The notes under the pieces: generated by a model
The model's database searches: none
Told to the model about the DNA's origin: nothing
Seen by the model: the letters and a program-made list of their open reading frames with translations, nothing else
Program-made: the position numbers and the translations under genes
Source of the DNA: Strix aluco
Lineage: Eukaryota > Chordata > Aves > Strigiformes > Strigidae
Assembly (NCBI RefSeq): GCF_031877795.1
Contig: NC_133933.1
Coordinates: 64,554,984 to 64,618,983, forward strand
Reading direction: 5' to 3'
DNA: 64,000 bases
Part shown: piece by piece, positions 54,700-63,886 of the stretch
Layout of the letters: each line of letters starts with the position of its first letter
Numbering within the stretch: the first letter of the stretch is position 1

Positions 54700-55320
54700 G
54701 GAGGGCAGGGCAGGGTGTGGAGGAGGATGTCTCTTCCCAAATTCCCCAGTTCAGCTCGGCTCGGGTGGGGGGGCTCGGACACAAGGACCCTCCCTTCCCT
54801 GTCCCTTACCTGAGCCACCCACGTTGGACCGGAGCAGGCAGGTTCTCCGGGAGAAGGAGAAGGAGGAGATGTCGCTTTGGGAGCGGCCGCGGGGACCGGG
54901 CAAGAACCAGGCGGGCGGCGGTGCTCCCCCGGTGCTCCCCGCTCTCTCAGCCATAGCCGTCGGGGAGCCGAGAGGGGCAGGGAGGGGAGGAGAGGAGGGA
55001 AGGAGGAGGCGAGGGAGAGGAAAGGGAAAGTTTGCAGAGAAAGAGCCGCCCCTCGCCTCCGACCGCCCCGTCGCAGCGGGGCCGCCCCGCCAGGACGGCG
55101 GCGGGGATTTTGGGTCTGTCGGAACTTGAATTTTGTGTTTGCACAGGGGCAAAGCAAAGCGGGGGCGTGGTGTGGTGTGTGCAGATGCACGGAGGGAGGG
55201 GACGCGGGGACCTCCCCGCGTCCCCTCCCTCCCTGCATCTGCTCTCCCGCCCCCTCCCCCCCCCCTCCCCGCGGGGTGTCTTCGTGCTCCCCGCTCCCGT
55301 CATTTCCAACTCTCGGGGGA
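54700..55320 (-). promoter_or_regulatory. PHACTR2: PHACTR2 CpG-island promoter region
   Basis: A compact GC- and CpG-rich block surrounds the long PHACTR2 first exon, with many CCGCCC/GGGCGG-type boxes and C-runs (for example 55256-55265). It stands out from AT-rich DNA on both sides. It lies about 3.4 kb from the FUCA2 island, so the two divergent genes have separate islands rather than one shared bidirectional promoter. Transcription starts are not resolvable from sequence. Confidence 0.75.
54810..54954 (-). CDS. PHACTR2: PHACTR2 alternative first coding exon, long N-terminus
   Basis: Minus-strand first coding exon of phosphatase and actin regulator 2, a protein that binds G-actin through RPEL repeats and protein phosphatase 1 through its C-terminus. 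The ATG at 54954 has a strong context (G at -3 and +4). It is the first ATG in a frame open for at least 200 bases upstream. It encodes 48 residues starting MAERAGSTGGAPPPAWF, with an RGRSQSD motif and ending LLRSNVGGS. The exon ends in TCAG before the consensus donor GTAAGG, leaving one base of the next codon (phase 1). As I recall the family, PHACTR3 has a similar RGRSQSD near its N-terminus and human PHACTR2 isoforms enter the shared sequence VDGLDKAS in this phase. Genomic order, divergent from FUCA2, also fits. The downstream exons are not in the window, so the assignment is strong inference rather than proof. Confidence 0.75.
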
Positions 55321-57687
55321 AGAAGAAAAAAAAAAAAAAGAGTATCAGTTAAAAAGAGCCGAGCAACCGACACCACTGTTTTGTGTAACAGGGTGCCCTC
55401 TCTCCTCCCCCGGGCCGTCCCCCGCAAAACCGGGAGGTTGCACAAGGCATCGCATCCCTGCAGAGGAGCAGGGAGGGCGATGAGTCAAATCTTCTGTCTG
55501 TCCCCCCCCCCCCTTTTCTGTCTTTCTTAAGGTTTGGGTTGCAGGCAAGAGGCTTTTCACAACCAGCTTGACGACCGTGTGACTCAACGTTTTGGGAGCA
55601 AGATAGTCGTCCTGCCTTTCAGATCAGAAGCAGGAGTCACGGCGACTTTGGGTAAAGCAAAATCAAGCCCCGCGGTTTCATTTATGGTGATTGTTTTACA
55701 GATACACTTTTACAACACGATTCATCTTTAAAAGGATATTTAATGTTTTCACTGCTTTTTACGGGCAAATCATTTTATATTCTGCCTTGAAAAAAACCCT
55801 TGCTGCCCTGAAGCCACGGGCACAATGGCAAAGACAGACAGGACAGCATCTGTACCTAACACCCTGTACTTTTAAGGCATCCAGTGCCACATTATTTAGC
55901 TATCAAAAATGAAAGTCCCATTCGGACTGTATGACAACAGTTTAGCCACTACCACTCCACAGGTCTGAATCAAACCCTACTGAGTCTGAAACATGTCCAT
56001 GCGAGATTCGGTTTCTGGCCTCTGCTTCCCACCAAGAAACCAAGTGACCTCCTCTCAACGTCAAGCCCCGTGCAACTCCCCAGGCGCAGTGGTTTTGGGC
56101 TCTTCCCAGCAGTCACATGGCTCAGGCACCCTTTGCCCAAGCAATCGATCCAGTACATGAGTCTTGTATGTCAGCCATTAGTCAGGTCAAAAGGTCTTTT
56201 CTGCTCAGCATCTCCCAGGGAATTGCTTTCATTATTTCCTCTCCTTCTTCCATCCACTGACAGACCAGCCTGCTCCTTCCCTAGCTGCAGAGAGCTTTCC
56301 CAGTGGGACCGTGCTGCAGGAGTGAGAGGCAGGGGCTTCTCCTTGCGGGGCGCAGCAGCGAGCTCCATGCTTACAGACTTTCCTGCGGGGGCCCAGGGGC
56401 TCCAGCATCACGCAGGCAGGCACGCTGCACCCAGGTTTAGAGCTTCCTGCCGTCACAGACACTGGTCTTGTGGCGTTCACAAAATCTTACAGTGTACTAT
56501 TTTTATTATTTACCCTTTGCAGCTTGCATCATTACAGATGTAACTGTGCACTGAGGACCTTTTCCCTCACTGGAGATTTTAGTAGCTGTGCCTGTGTGGG
56601 CTGGTGACATTTTCTGAACCTGTTTACACCTTAATCAGAAGTGTACTCATGACTGCTATTCACTGAACTGTTTTCTACTTTTTTTTTTTTTTTTTTTTAA
56701 TTTAAAAGATGTGATCAAGTTCATTATTGAGATACACAGTTTCTGCTCCAAATCTCACCAAAGTCGGTGGCAGGTCACTGATGTTAGTAGGCTTCGGGTC
56801 AGACCCCTGATCTTTTTAAAAATCATTTTTCCTTCAAAGCATTTTGAGCCACAGAACAGTTGTAACTTTGGTGTGTTGTACAGAATACGCTTCAGAGAGC
56901 CTACTTCAAAATTCCCGCATTAAGGAGCTGCTCAGTGTCTGCAATCCTTTGGTGTGATCAGAAAGAAAAGGAGCATATGAAGAAATCCAAAGATAAACTA
57001 GAAAAGATGGCACAGCAAGAGGTCAAAGGTGTTTAAGGATTCCCTTTGAGAAGCAGTGACATCTAAAGGGGTGAAGGTAAAAGAAGACATAAAGAAGGTC
57101 AATGTTGACTGTAAAAGAGATATGAAGAGTTCCCTATTGTGATATCAAAGTGCTTTTGTGAATCAGAGTAATGTGAACAGTCAGAAAGAATGATACCATG
57201 GAAGTCGCAATGTTTTTAATCAGCCTGTAACTTAATACACTCATCAAGGTATATAAATGAAAATATTTTTAAAAATGTACTTCCTGTTTTCACAGCCCTT
57301 TAAATATTTTTGTATGAAATGTAACAGCTGTGGTTAATGGCTCTGGAAAATGAAGTTCTGTTTCCATAGAACACCAGTAAAATATACATCCTTTCCAGGT
57401 GGAGAGAGATTAATTCAGTTGCCTGCTCATTCATTTTTAACTGTTCTGATGAGACTGCCAAAGAAATTTCCATTTGTGGTGATGATTTTGAAAAGTTAGT
57501 GTTTGCTGATTAAACCAAATTATTTCCCAAAGGCCATCCCATGGCCACTAAGATCTGATGCAAAAATACGCAATTCAGGCATCAGGAAAGACTGGAGAAG
57601 CACCAGTCTGGGCAACAAATTTGCTGGAAGATGCATCTTTTAAAGTATGTGCCTACCACCCATGATCTGCAGCACAAATGCCATGCG
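55321..57687. other. intergenic DNA between PHACTR2 and FUCA2
   Basis: About 2.4 kb leaving the PHACTR2 island. It holds a C12 run at 55502-55513 and the T20 tract. A moderately GC-rich patch at 56.0-56.5 kb carries open frames on both strands without motifs. The 56.9-57.6 kb part is AT-rich. No known gene was recognised. Confidence 0.5.
56679..56698. repeat. poly-T tract (20 bases)
   Basis: A pure T run in the interval between PHACTR2 and FUCA2. It could be the reverse complement of a retrocopy poly-A tail, but the sequence to its right shows no recognised source gene. Confidence 0.85.
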
Positions 57688-58059
57688 TCATCTACTGAAT
57701 CGAGGCAGCTTCAGCACAGGCTTCCTCTGAAGCCATTCTAATGGGTCAAAGAAATATTTCCTTGCCAGGCCTCGGGGTATCTCTCTACCCTGGAAACCAT
57801 CATGTACCAGGGGGCTGGAAGGAGGGGCAGAGCAATGAATGTTACACCCTGTCCTTCTCAGGAAGGGGAGGGAAGCTGAGCCTGAGGTCGGAAGGAGGTG
57901 GGAAGGGCAAAACCAACAGGCCGCCGAGCCCACCTCTGAGGCAGACCCTGGCTGCAGATCCAAGACGCAGACCCGGGTCAGGCCGCGGCAGGCAGCTTTC
58001 AGGCAAACGCTGAAGGAGACGGCCGGTGCTCCCAGGGTGAGGAGAGCAGCAACGGCCAT
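57688..58059 (-). CDS. unassigned ORF of 123 residues between PHACTR2 and FUCA2
   Basis: I do not recognise this protein. The ATG at 58059 lies in a near-perfect context (CCGCCATGG) just downstream, in the minus sense, of a GC-box-rich stretch. The N-terminus MAVAALLTLGAPAVSFSVCL is Ala/Leu-rich and followed by Arg residues without acidic ones until about residue 36, which resembles a mitochondrial or secretory targeting peptide. The C-terminal 40 residues are rich in aromatic and basic residues (ARKYFFDPLEWLQRKP, ending LPRFSR) and look more protein-like than typical chance frames. The middle is Ser/Cys/Pro-rich and unconvincing. The frame stays open upstream into the neighbouring CR1 tail. 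Against it: GC-rich DNA yields long chance ORFs, and I know of no such gene between FUCA2 and PHACTR2. An ATTAAA candidate polyadenylation signal on this strand lies at 57220-57215. Confidence 0.22.
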   Translation of the reverse strand: MAVAALLTLGAPAVSFSVCLKAACRGLTRVCVLDLQPGSASEVGSAACWFCPSHLLPTSGSASLPFLRRTGCNIHCSAPPSSPLVHDGFQGREIPRGLARKYFFDPLEWLQRKPVLKLPRFSR

Positions 58060-58096
58060 GGCGGGCCGGGGCTGGGGCGGGAGGAGGTGGGAGGAG

Positions 58097-58265
58097 CACA
58101 GAATCACAGAATCATCTCGGCTGGAAAAGCCCTTGAAGATCATCCAGTCCAACCGTTAACCTACCATTGACAGTACACTACACCATATCCCTCAGCGCTA
58201 TGTCAACCCGACTCTTAAACACCTCCAGGGATGGGGACTCCACCAAAGCACGGTGGGGTGTTGGC
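58097..58265 (-). mobile_element. CR1 LINE 3' tail next to the FUCA2 promoter
   Basis: A minus-oriented CR1 3' UTR fragment of about 170 bases. It begins on the plus strand with the octamer tail ACAGAATCACAGAATCAT, followed by AAAGCCCTTGAAGATCATCC and the text CCAACCGTTAACCTACC, which marks a different CR1 3' subtype from the three larger copies. It ends about 420 bases upstream of the FUCA2 ATG, immediately outside the CpG island, and overlaps the 5' extension of the unassigned ORF at 57688-58059. Confidence 0.88.
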
Positions 58266-58329
58266 CAAGGTAGAAGTCAGTTACTTCATTTTCTTAAGAT
58301 CCTTAAAATCCAGGTGACAATTTGTGATC

Positions 58330-59080
58330 GAGCACCCGGATAAAACGGCATCGATGGGGACGAGACGCCCAGCGGCTGGCGGGGACGGAACCAGCGGCTG
58401 TCGCTCTCCTCCGCGCAGAGGCGGGGCGGGGCACGGCGGGGCTGAGCCATGGGAGGGGCCGCGCCGGCGCCCTTCACCTGCCGGCGGTAGCGCCAGGCCA
58501 CGGGCTGGCCAGAGGGCGGCGGTGGAACAGGCGGCGGGGCGGCGAGAGCCCGAGCCCGCCCCCGCCCCGCCTGTGCCCCCTTCCACCCCGCCTCGGCCTG
58601 GCCAGCGGCCTCCCCCGGCGCGGCCGTGCAGCGCCGCGACCCCCGCCCTGAGGAGCCGCCTCCCCTCAACCCGCCGCCGCCATGTCGGGCCCGCCCGGCC
58701 GCGCCGCGCTGCTGCTGCTGCTGCTGGGGCTGCCCGGGCTCCTGCTGGCGCGGCCGCCGGGCGGCGGCGGGCGGCCCCGCTACGAGCCCACCTGGGGCTC
58801 GTTGGACGCCCGGCCGCTGCCCGCCTGGTTTGACGAGGCGAAGTTTGGCGTCTTCATCCACTGGGGCGTGTTCTCGGTGCCCAGCTTCGGCAGCGAGTGG
58901 TTCTGGTGAGCTCCCGGGCCCGGGCCTGGCCCCGCGCCTTGGCCCCGCCCCGGCGGCTGCAGCGGCCTGGCCTGCCCGGCCCAGCCCGCGGGGCTCCCCG
59001 GCCGCGGCGCCCCGCAGCCCCCTCAGACCCTGGCGCCGCTGGGGCAGCTGGGAGGGTCCCACCGAAGTAGCTGCTGCGGA
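58330..59080 (+). promoter_or_regulatory. FUCA2: FUCA2 CpG-island promoter region
   Basis: This interval is densely GC- and CpG-rich, in sharp contrast to the flanking AT-rich DNA. It covers the presumed 5' UTR, exon 1 and the start of intron 1. Several GC-box-like runs (GGGGCGGGG type, for example near 58425) occur upstream of the ATG and no TATA box is evident. That fits a broadly expressed housekeeping promoter, as expected for a fucosidase. The exact transcription start cannot be read from sequence. Confidence 0.8.
58682..58905 (+). CDS. FUCA2: FUCA2 exon 1 (alpha-L-fucosidase 2, N-terminus)
   Basis: First coding exon of a glycoside hydrolase family 29 alpha-L-fucosidase, which removes terminal alpha-L-fucose from glycoproteins and glycolipids in the secretory/lysosomal route or outside the cell. 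The ATG at 58682 gives a signal peptide: a short polar start, a leucine run at residues 10-22 encoded partly by a CTG repeat, and likely cleavage near residues 23-26. The mature start shows [20 protein letters not shown] and then the family motif [17 protein letters not shown]. His60 in HWG matches a fucose-binding histidine known from GH29 structures. The exon ends after TG of a Trp codon at 58905, followed by GTGAGC (phase 2). SFGSEWF, and WYWQKEK in exon 2, fit FUCA2 better than FUCA1 as I remember them. The exon sits in a CpG island and diverges from PHACTR2. Very confident on family, confident on paralogue. Confidence 0.95.
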
Positions 59081-62026
59081 CGGGTCGTACCGGCGATCGC
59101 AGGGGTTTGTTTGGAAAAAGCAGCTCTTGGGGCGGGCGGGATTTGGCTTGGTCTTCCCCCACCCTTAAAGTGATGGTTGGGTTTAAAGCCCCTTTGCAGC
59201 CCGACCCTGGAGCTGAGGTGTGTGGGAAGAGGTTTATTTTCACCTGAGGCTGGACAGTGAGACCACGGACTCTATGGCACCGTTTACGAAGGAAACAGAG
59301 TTTGATGTGCTTCTGGTATGTCTGCCCAGCCCTAAAACTCCTGAATATGTTGGCTAACGTTAACCAAATTAAGCAGAGAGAGCTTGTAGAGCTGGAAGAT
59401 GTGGTTTCCACAGCGTTGGTGACAGAGGTGGTTGGTGGAGTGGCAGAAGGAGACCACTCCAGCGCCACGGTGAAGGGATGAGTGCGGGGGCTCTCCCCAG
59501 GCCCTGTGGGGACGGGCGTTGCGGATCTCCCAGCCGCTGGAGAAGCCTTGCACAGCTCTTGCTGGAGCGCTCTGGCACCGTCTGTGGGGAGCGCAGGAGT
59601 CCATCGCTCCCTCCTTGCTTGGCAAACTGCCTGCTGTTTTCTTGTGCACATTTTGTGCTGCTGATGGTTTTTTCTTCTTTATTATTATTTATTTTTATTA
59701 AAGAGTACTTTCCACTTAAAAGAGCCTAAAGCTCTGATTTTTCAAATAATTTTAATTCAAAGGCTGAATAAAACCTTTGGTTTGTGAGTGTTCACTGGTT
59801 AAGGCCCTTTGGCTGTAAGCATTTTTTTATTATCTTCTTTCCATGCTCTACCAAATACTTCCTGTGTGAATTTGAGTGAGTCACATTATCAGTTACAATA
59901 TGAAGATAACAGCAGCTCTGTGGCAGAGCTATGGTTAACCTTAAATGCAATATTCGTAAAACAAACCAACATTGATACAAACAAACCACTGTTTTCTGAC
60001 AATATTTGGTCTGTTCTTTTCAGAGTTATGTTCAAGGGTTTCAGCAATTTTTTAATGTGAACTCCGTTTACTAATACATTACTTCCCTGGTGAGAGAGAA
60101 GCTAGCAGTGGGTTCAAGTCTTACTCTTGAGTGCTGTGCTCCGATAGTTGTCCACCGATTCAGGATAAAGCGTTTGACTTTTGCTGTTCTAAAAAGACCC
60201 CAAAACACTAATGTAGTGGATGAAATTGTGTTTTATATTCCTGTAGCCTCCCATCCTTAGGCACATGTGGGTGTAGAGCTGCTTCAGTGCCTTCTGGCAG
60301 CATGTGCAGTCAGATGATTGAGGTCCTGCATTCATAGCTTCAAATGGAAGGTCATAAACTCTGATATCACCCAGGCTGCCCTCCTTCCCTCAAAGCTGCA
60401 CAGCCTTGGTCAGGATGTTTCTAGAATCTAATCATGTCAGAGTAGAAGTGCTCGTGTTAGCAAACCATGTGATGAAGGGAGAGAAGCAAGGATATTACCT
60501 GTTTCTTTATGCAATTGCATACTTTAAAATCAGAGTGGGTTTTTTTTGTTTTTTTTTTTTTTTTCTCCCCCAGGGTCTTTCAATGGGGAAAGCTGTCTCA
60601 GCCTCTTTCTCCTAGATTTTTTCCCTGTTGGCTGCCAGAGATCATGTTTCTTTATGCTGAAGTCGGTTTGGGAAGGTTACAACAATATCCATACAGTTAC
60701 TGTGGTCCTGCAGAATGGAGGTCAGAGTCCAGCGTGGGACAGGAGAGAGAAACCCATTTCAAACATTCAGATTCTGGCCTGCTTTATTCCTTCACTTTCA
60801 GTTTGTTTTCATTTATATTTACATTTGCCAACAGGATTTTTGCTACTTGGCCTCATTCATAGAAAGGTGACTGCTTTCAGACCCTTTTCTCCATGAGTGT
60901 TAGCAGTCACAACGTATGTTATTGTTAGAAGGTCTCCAGCAGTAAGGCTGTTTATGCAGGAAGGACTGTTGCAGGCTGTTTCTGGCGCTCCTCTTTCATT
61001 GCTAGGGAGGGAAAGGATGGAGCAGGTTGAAAATAAAGAGCGCTCTTTTGGTGATTTATGATCTCTGCCCCTGATGAGGGTGAGAGACCACTCTCAGACC
61101 ACAGAGCGGAGCTCCAAGCCTTGCTGTGGACTAGACCAGTTGGAATACTGACAATACTGGTCACTGTTGTGGGGAAGCACGAGATAGAAACTGTCCCTGT
61201 CTTTGCTAGGTGGGGTGCAAAAAGAGATAATCAACTTATTTTTCCTTCTGGTTCCTAAATCTGGTGCACTGGTAGGTAGGTAGATGTGTGCCTGAGTGTT
61301 AGAACCTGTGACAAAGGTGCGTTTGTGAGTGTGTGGTTCTCTCAGAGGCAGGTTGTTGTTGGAGGACATGCGTTCTAGTAGGGTGCCTTTGCTTCAGAGC
61401 CTCACGTGTGCAGCAGCTGCAGTGCCCTGCAGTCACAGCTCTCTCCTGCTCTGGGTCCGTGGGCATCTGCTCACACATCAGGTCACTCAGCTGCATTTGG
61501 AGTAGAGGACTCTGGACCAGCAGAGAGGTAAAGCTGCTGGCTTGTGTGTTTGTGGGTTGCAGGAGTTGCAGTGTGGGGGGCAGAACAGAGATGCCTGATG
61601 GCTGATGTGTGAGACTTGAGGAGGGTGAGTCATGTTAGTTCAGAAAAAGTGCATTCCTCATGCCACCTGGGCTGCTTACGTGGACTGTCTGCCTGTGCTC
61701 TCTAGTATGGTTTCAGGATTTGGGTACTGAGCAAGACTGCTATTTTTCCGTTCTCAAAGTGTAGCTGCTTTGCTTCATTGCTCCAAGTGAAATCTTGGGG
61801 CCTTTCCAAAGTGGAGTGCTTGAAAGATGTAGAGCATGGACAGAGAGGACAGAGAGAAGGAAACCTTTGGTAATTAATACTGTTCTGAAGCAATTTGTCT
61901 TATTGCCAGTGTCATGTACCTCCAGTGCATGTGCTTCTCAGTGTGAACTCAAATAGCTGACGATTTCAATTCTCTTTTCTTTATCTAAAAATACACCAGC
62001 AGATGTGTTTGCTCTACATTTTGTAG
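58906..62026 (+). other. FUCA2: FUCA2 intron 1
   Basis: A GT-AG intron of about 3.1 kb between exons 1 and 2. Its first 150-200 bases are still CpG-rich and belong to the promoter island; the rest is AT-rich. It holds a long interrupted T tract at 60540-60564. I see no further exon, CR1 copy or RNA gene in it. Open frames on either strand here have no recognisable protein features. Confidence 0.9.
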
Positions 62027-62214
62027 GTGGTACTGGCAGAAGGAAAAGAGAGCGCCCTATGTGAAATTTATGGAGGCAAATTACCCACCGGGGTTCAGTT
62101 ATGAAGATTTTGGGCCTCTGTTTACAGCAGAATTCTTTGATCCCAACCAGTGGGCAGATATTCTGAAGGCTTCAGGTGCAAAATATGTTGTCTTAACTTC
62201 AAAACATCACGAAG
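62027..62214 (+). CDS. FUCA2: FUCA2 exon 2
   Basis: Second coding exon, preceded by a pyrimidine-rich tract and TTTTGTAG and followed by the strong donor GTAAGT. Its first base completes the Trp codon left open by exon 1, and it ends with one base of a Gly codon (phase 1). It encodes about residues 75-137: [20 protein letters not shown], then a GH29 barrel segment with [12 protein letters not shown] and [13 protein letters not shown], ending in VVLTSKHHE. The His135-His136 pair belongs to the conserved HHEGF motif whose histidines contact fucose in GH29 enzymes. The catalytic aspartate nucleophile and the acid/base residue lie further downstream and are outside this window. No frameshift or stop is seen. 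Reading frame and both splice sites agree with exons 1 and 3. Confidence 0.96.
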
Positions 62215-63886
62215 GTAAGTGGAAGGTTTGTGAATGTTAGTAATTGTTGCATTTCTGTCAACAGAAGAAAAATCCAGGTGACTTTCCTGCCTACTAAGAG
62301 AGATAGAGAAAGCGAAGCAGGCTTACCTGCCCCAACGCAGCTACATAGGAAACAAACCACCCAAGAAATGTGTGTGCATTTTCCTGACTCTTACACAAAA
62401 GCTATGGCCATGAAGCTTGCATAGGAGGAAAAATAGATTGTGCTATTGTTATCTTGCTGTAGGTAAGATAGCCTGAAGCAGTGGGGGCAGCTGAGCTTCC
62501 TGCGGTAGCCATAGTTTATTTTTATTGTTGTGCAGTTTATTGCTCAGGGAACCACAAAAGTGAATTCTGTGCTGTTTAACATAAAGAGCTGCTGTGTACA
62601 GGCAGTTAACAGAGCTCTGTAGGTTTCTCCGAGGAATTCAGGAGTATGTTCCAGGAGTCAGCTTCAGAGTTAGAAGCATACACAGGGTATAGCTCTTCCT
62701 GATGCAGTGTGTAGAAGCCAAAACCTTGAACCAGGTCTGCAACTTTACAGGCATGATTGATTTTTGGCGCTGTAATTGTAAGATGCTTTGCAGAGAAATG
62801 TAAAGAAAAAGAAAGTGGTTGGAAGGAAATACGGTAGCAAAGAAAGCATAAAATGCTAAGATGCGATATGATAGTACATCTAGTGCATGATGTTGGTCTT
62901 TGGGGAGATATGGGTTCAGGACTGGCAACTCTTTCACTTGTGAATTTTAATCTCGTCTCTGACACACATAAAACCTTGATCTTGATGATGCCCATGGTGT
63001 AATTCCCAGTGATTTCAAAAGAACCATGATTCATTTAGTCTGTCCTGTAGCTGTGGGCATGAATTTTTAGTTTGTTTGTCTAGTTGATACCATTACATGG
63101 ATCCAGTTCACAAAAATATTGCAAGATTTATTAGGCAATGCATATAAAGCAGTTTGAGGGTGAGAGTGCAGCTCCTGTGGCACTGGTTTAAGTCTGCAGT
63201 GCAGTAGTACTTGAAAGTGCTTGTGCCGGATTGCTGTATGTCTGAAATGTTAAATCCCTCCTGATATTTAACGCTGATATTTTAAAAGCTGTTTCAGGAG
63301 TTTTTGCACTCTGCTTATATACATGTACCGAGTAGTTGATCGAGCTGTTGTAAATGTCAAGACAAATGAAAAGTGAACATTTGCCTAAGATGTAAAGAGA
63401 AGGGAGGAGAACAGTCTTTAAATGCAAGCGACGGCTTGTGCGTTCTGCAACTGAGAAAGCATTTTTTCTTCCCAACTGTTGGATATGTATTCACAGTTCA
63501 CATTTGATAGGTCAGCGACAATGTAGATGCCTTGAAAGTTGCTGTATTTTTGGTAAATTTAATTGGGACGTATGAATGGAGTGAATAATTAAGGAGAAGG
63601 AATAATTATCCTAAGCAGTACAGAACTGGAAAATATAAATGCATATGTGTATGTATAAAAAAGTATATAAACATATCTGGCATGGTGTTCTGATGTTATG
63701 ACAACTGTCACTGTGCATAAACAGATTATAGGCATGATTTATACCATAACAATATTATTACATATATGACTTTATTATTTTATATTTATTTTTTGCAACA
63801 CACTTGCAAACTACTTTCCAAAAAGAGGAACTGTAACTTCCCCTCTTCTGCTTCGCTTTCTAATCCTTCTATTTTTCTCTTTTCAG
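62215..63886 (+). other. FUCA2: FUCA2 intron 2
   Basis: A GT-AG intron of about 1.7 kb with the strong donor GAAG|GTAAGT and a long pyrimidine tract before the acceptor at 63885-63886. The sequence is AT-rich, with a TATA-like low-complexity stretch around 63640-63790. No repeat family or extra exon was recognised. Confidence 0.9.

Noticed and set aside
54570..55445. 291-codon minus-strand open frame across the PHACTR2 CpG island
   Set aside because: It is a Pro/Arg/Gly low-complexity frame produced by GC-rich DNA. It overlaps the PHACTR2 exon in another frame and has no motif.
54877..55530. 217-codon plus-strand open frame in the same island
   Set aside because: Its composition is that of translated CpG-island sequence, it is antisense to the PHACTR2 exon, and no domain is visible.
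56070..56543. 157-codon plus-strand open frame in the intergenic patch
   Set aside because: No motif, conflicting frames on the other strand, and no start-context or splice evidence.
57688..58059. A spliced version of the orphan ORF, using the pyrimidine-rich TTCCAG near 57815 as an acceptor
   Set aside because: The only plausible donor (GAG|GTGGGC) is in a different phase and would lead to an immediate stop, so splicing does not rescue a better protein.
58286..59062. 258-codon minus-strand open frame opposite FUCA2 exon 1
   Set aside because: It is a shadow of the FUCA2 exon and island, consisting of Ala/Gly/Arg/Gln-rich low complexity.
58626..59168. 180-codon plus-strand frame overlapping FUCA2 exon 1
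   Set aside because: It is in a different frame from the clear fucosidase sequence and runs through the splice donor into the intron.
58854..59651. 265-codon minus-strand open frame across FUCA2 exon 1 and intron 1
   Set aside because: It is antisense and has no recognisable features.
62606..63034. 142-codon minus-strand open frame in FUCA2 intron 2
   Set aside because: Antisense intronic frame without recognisable protein features.
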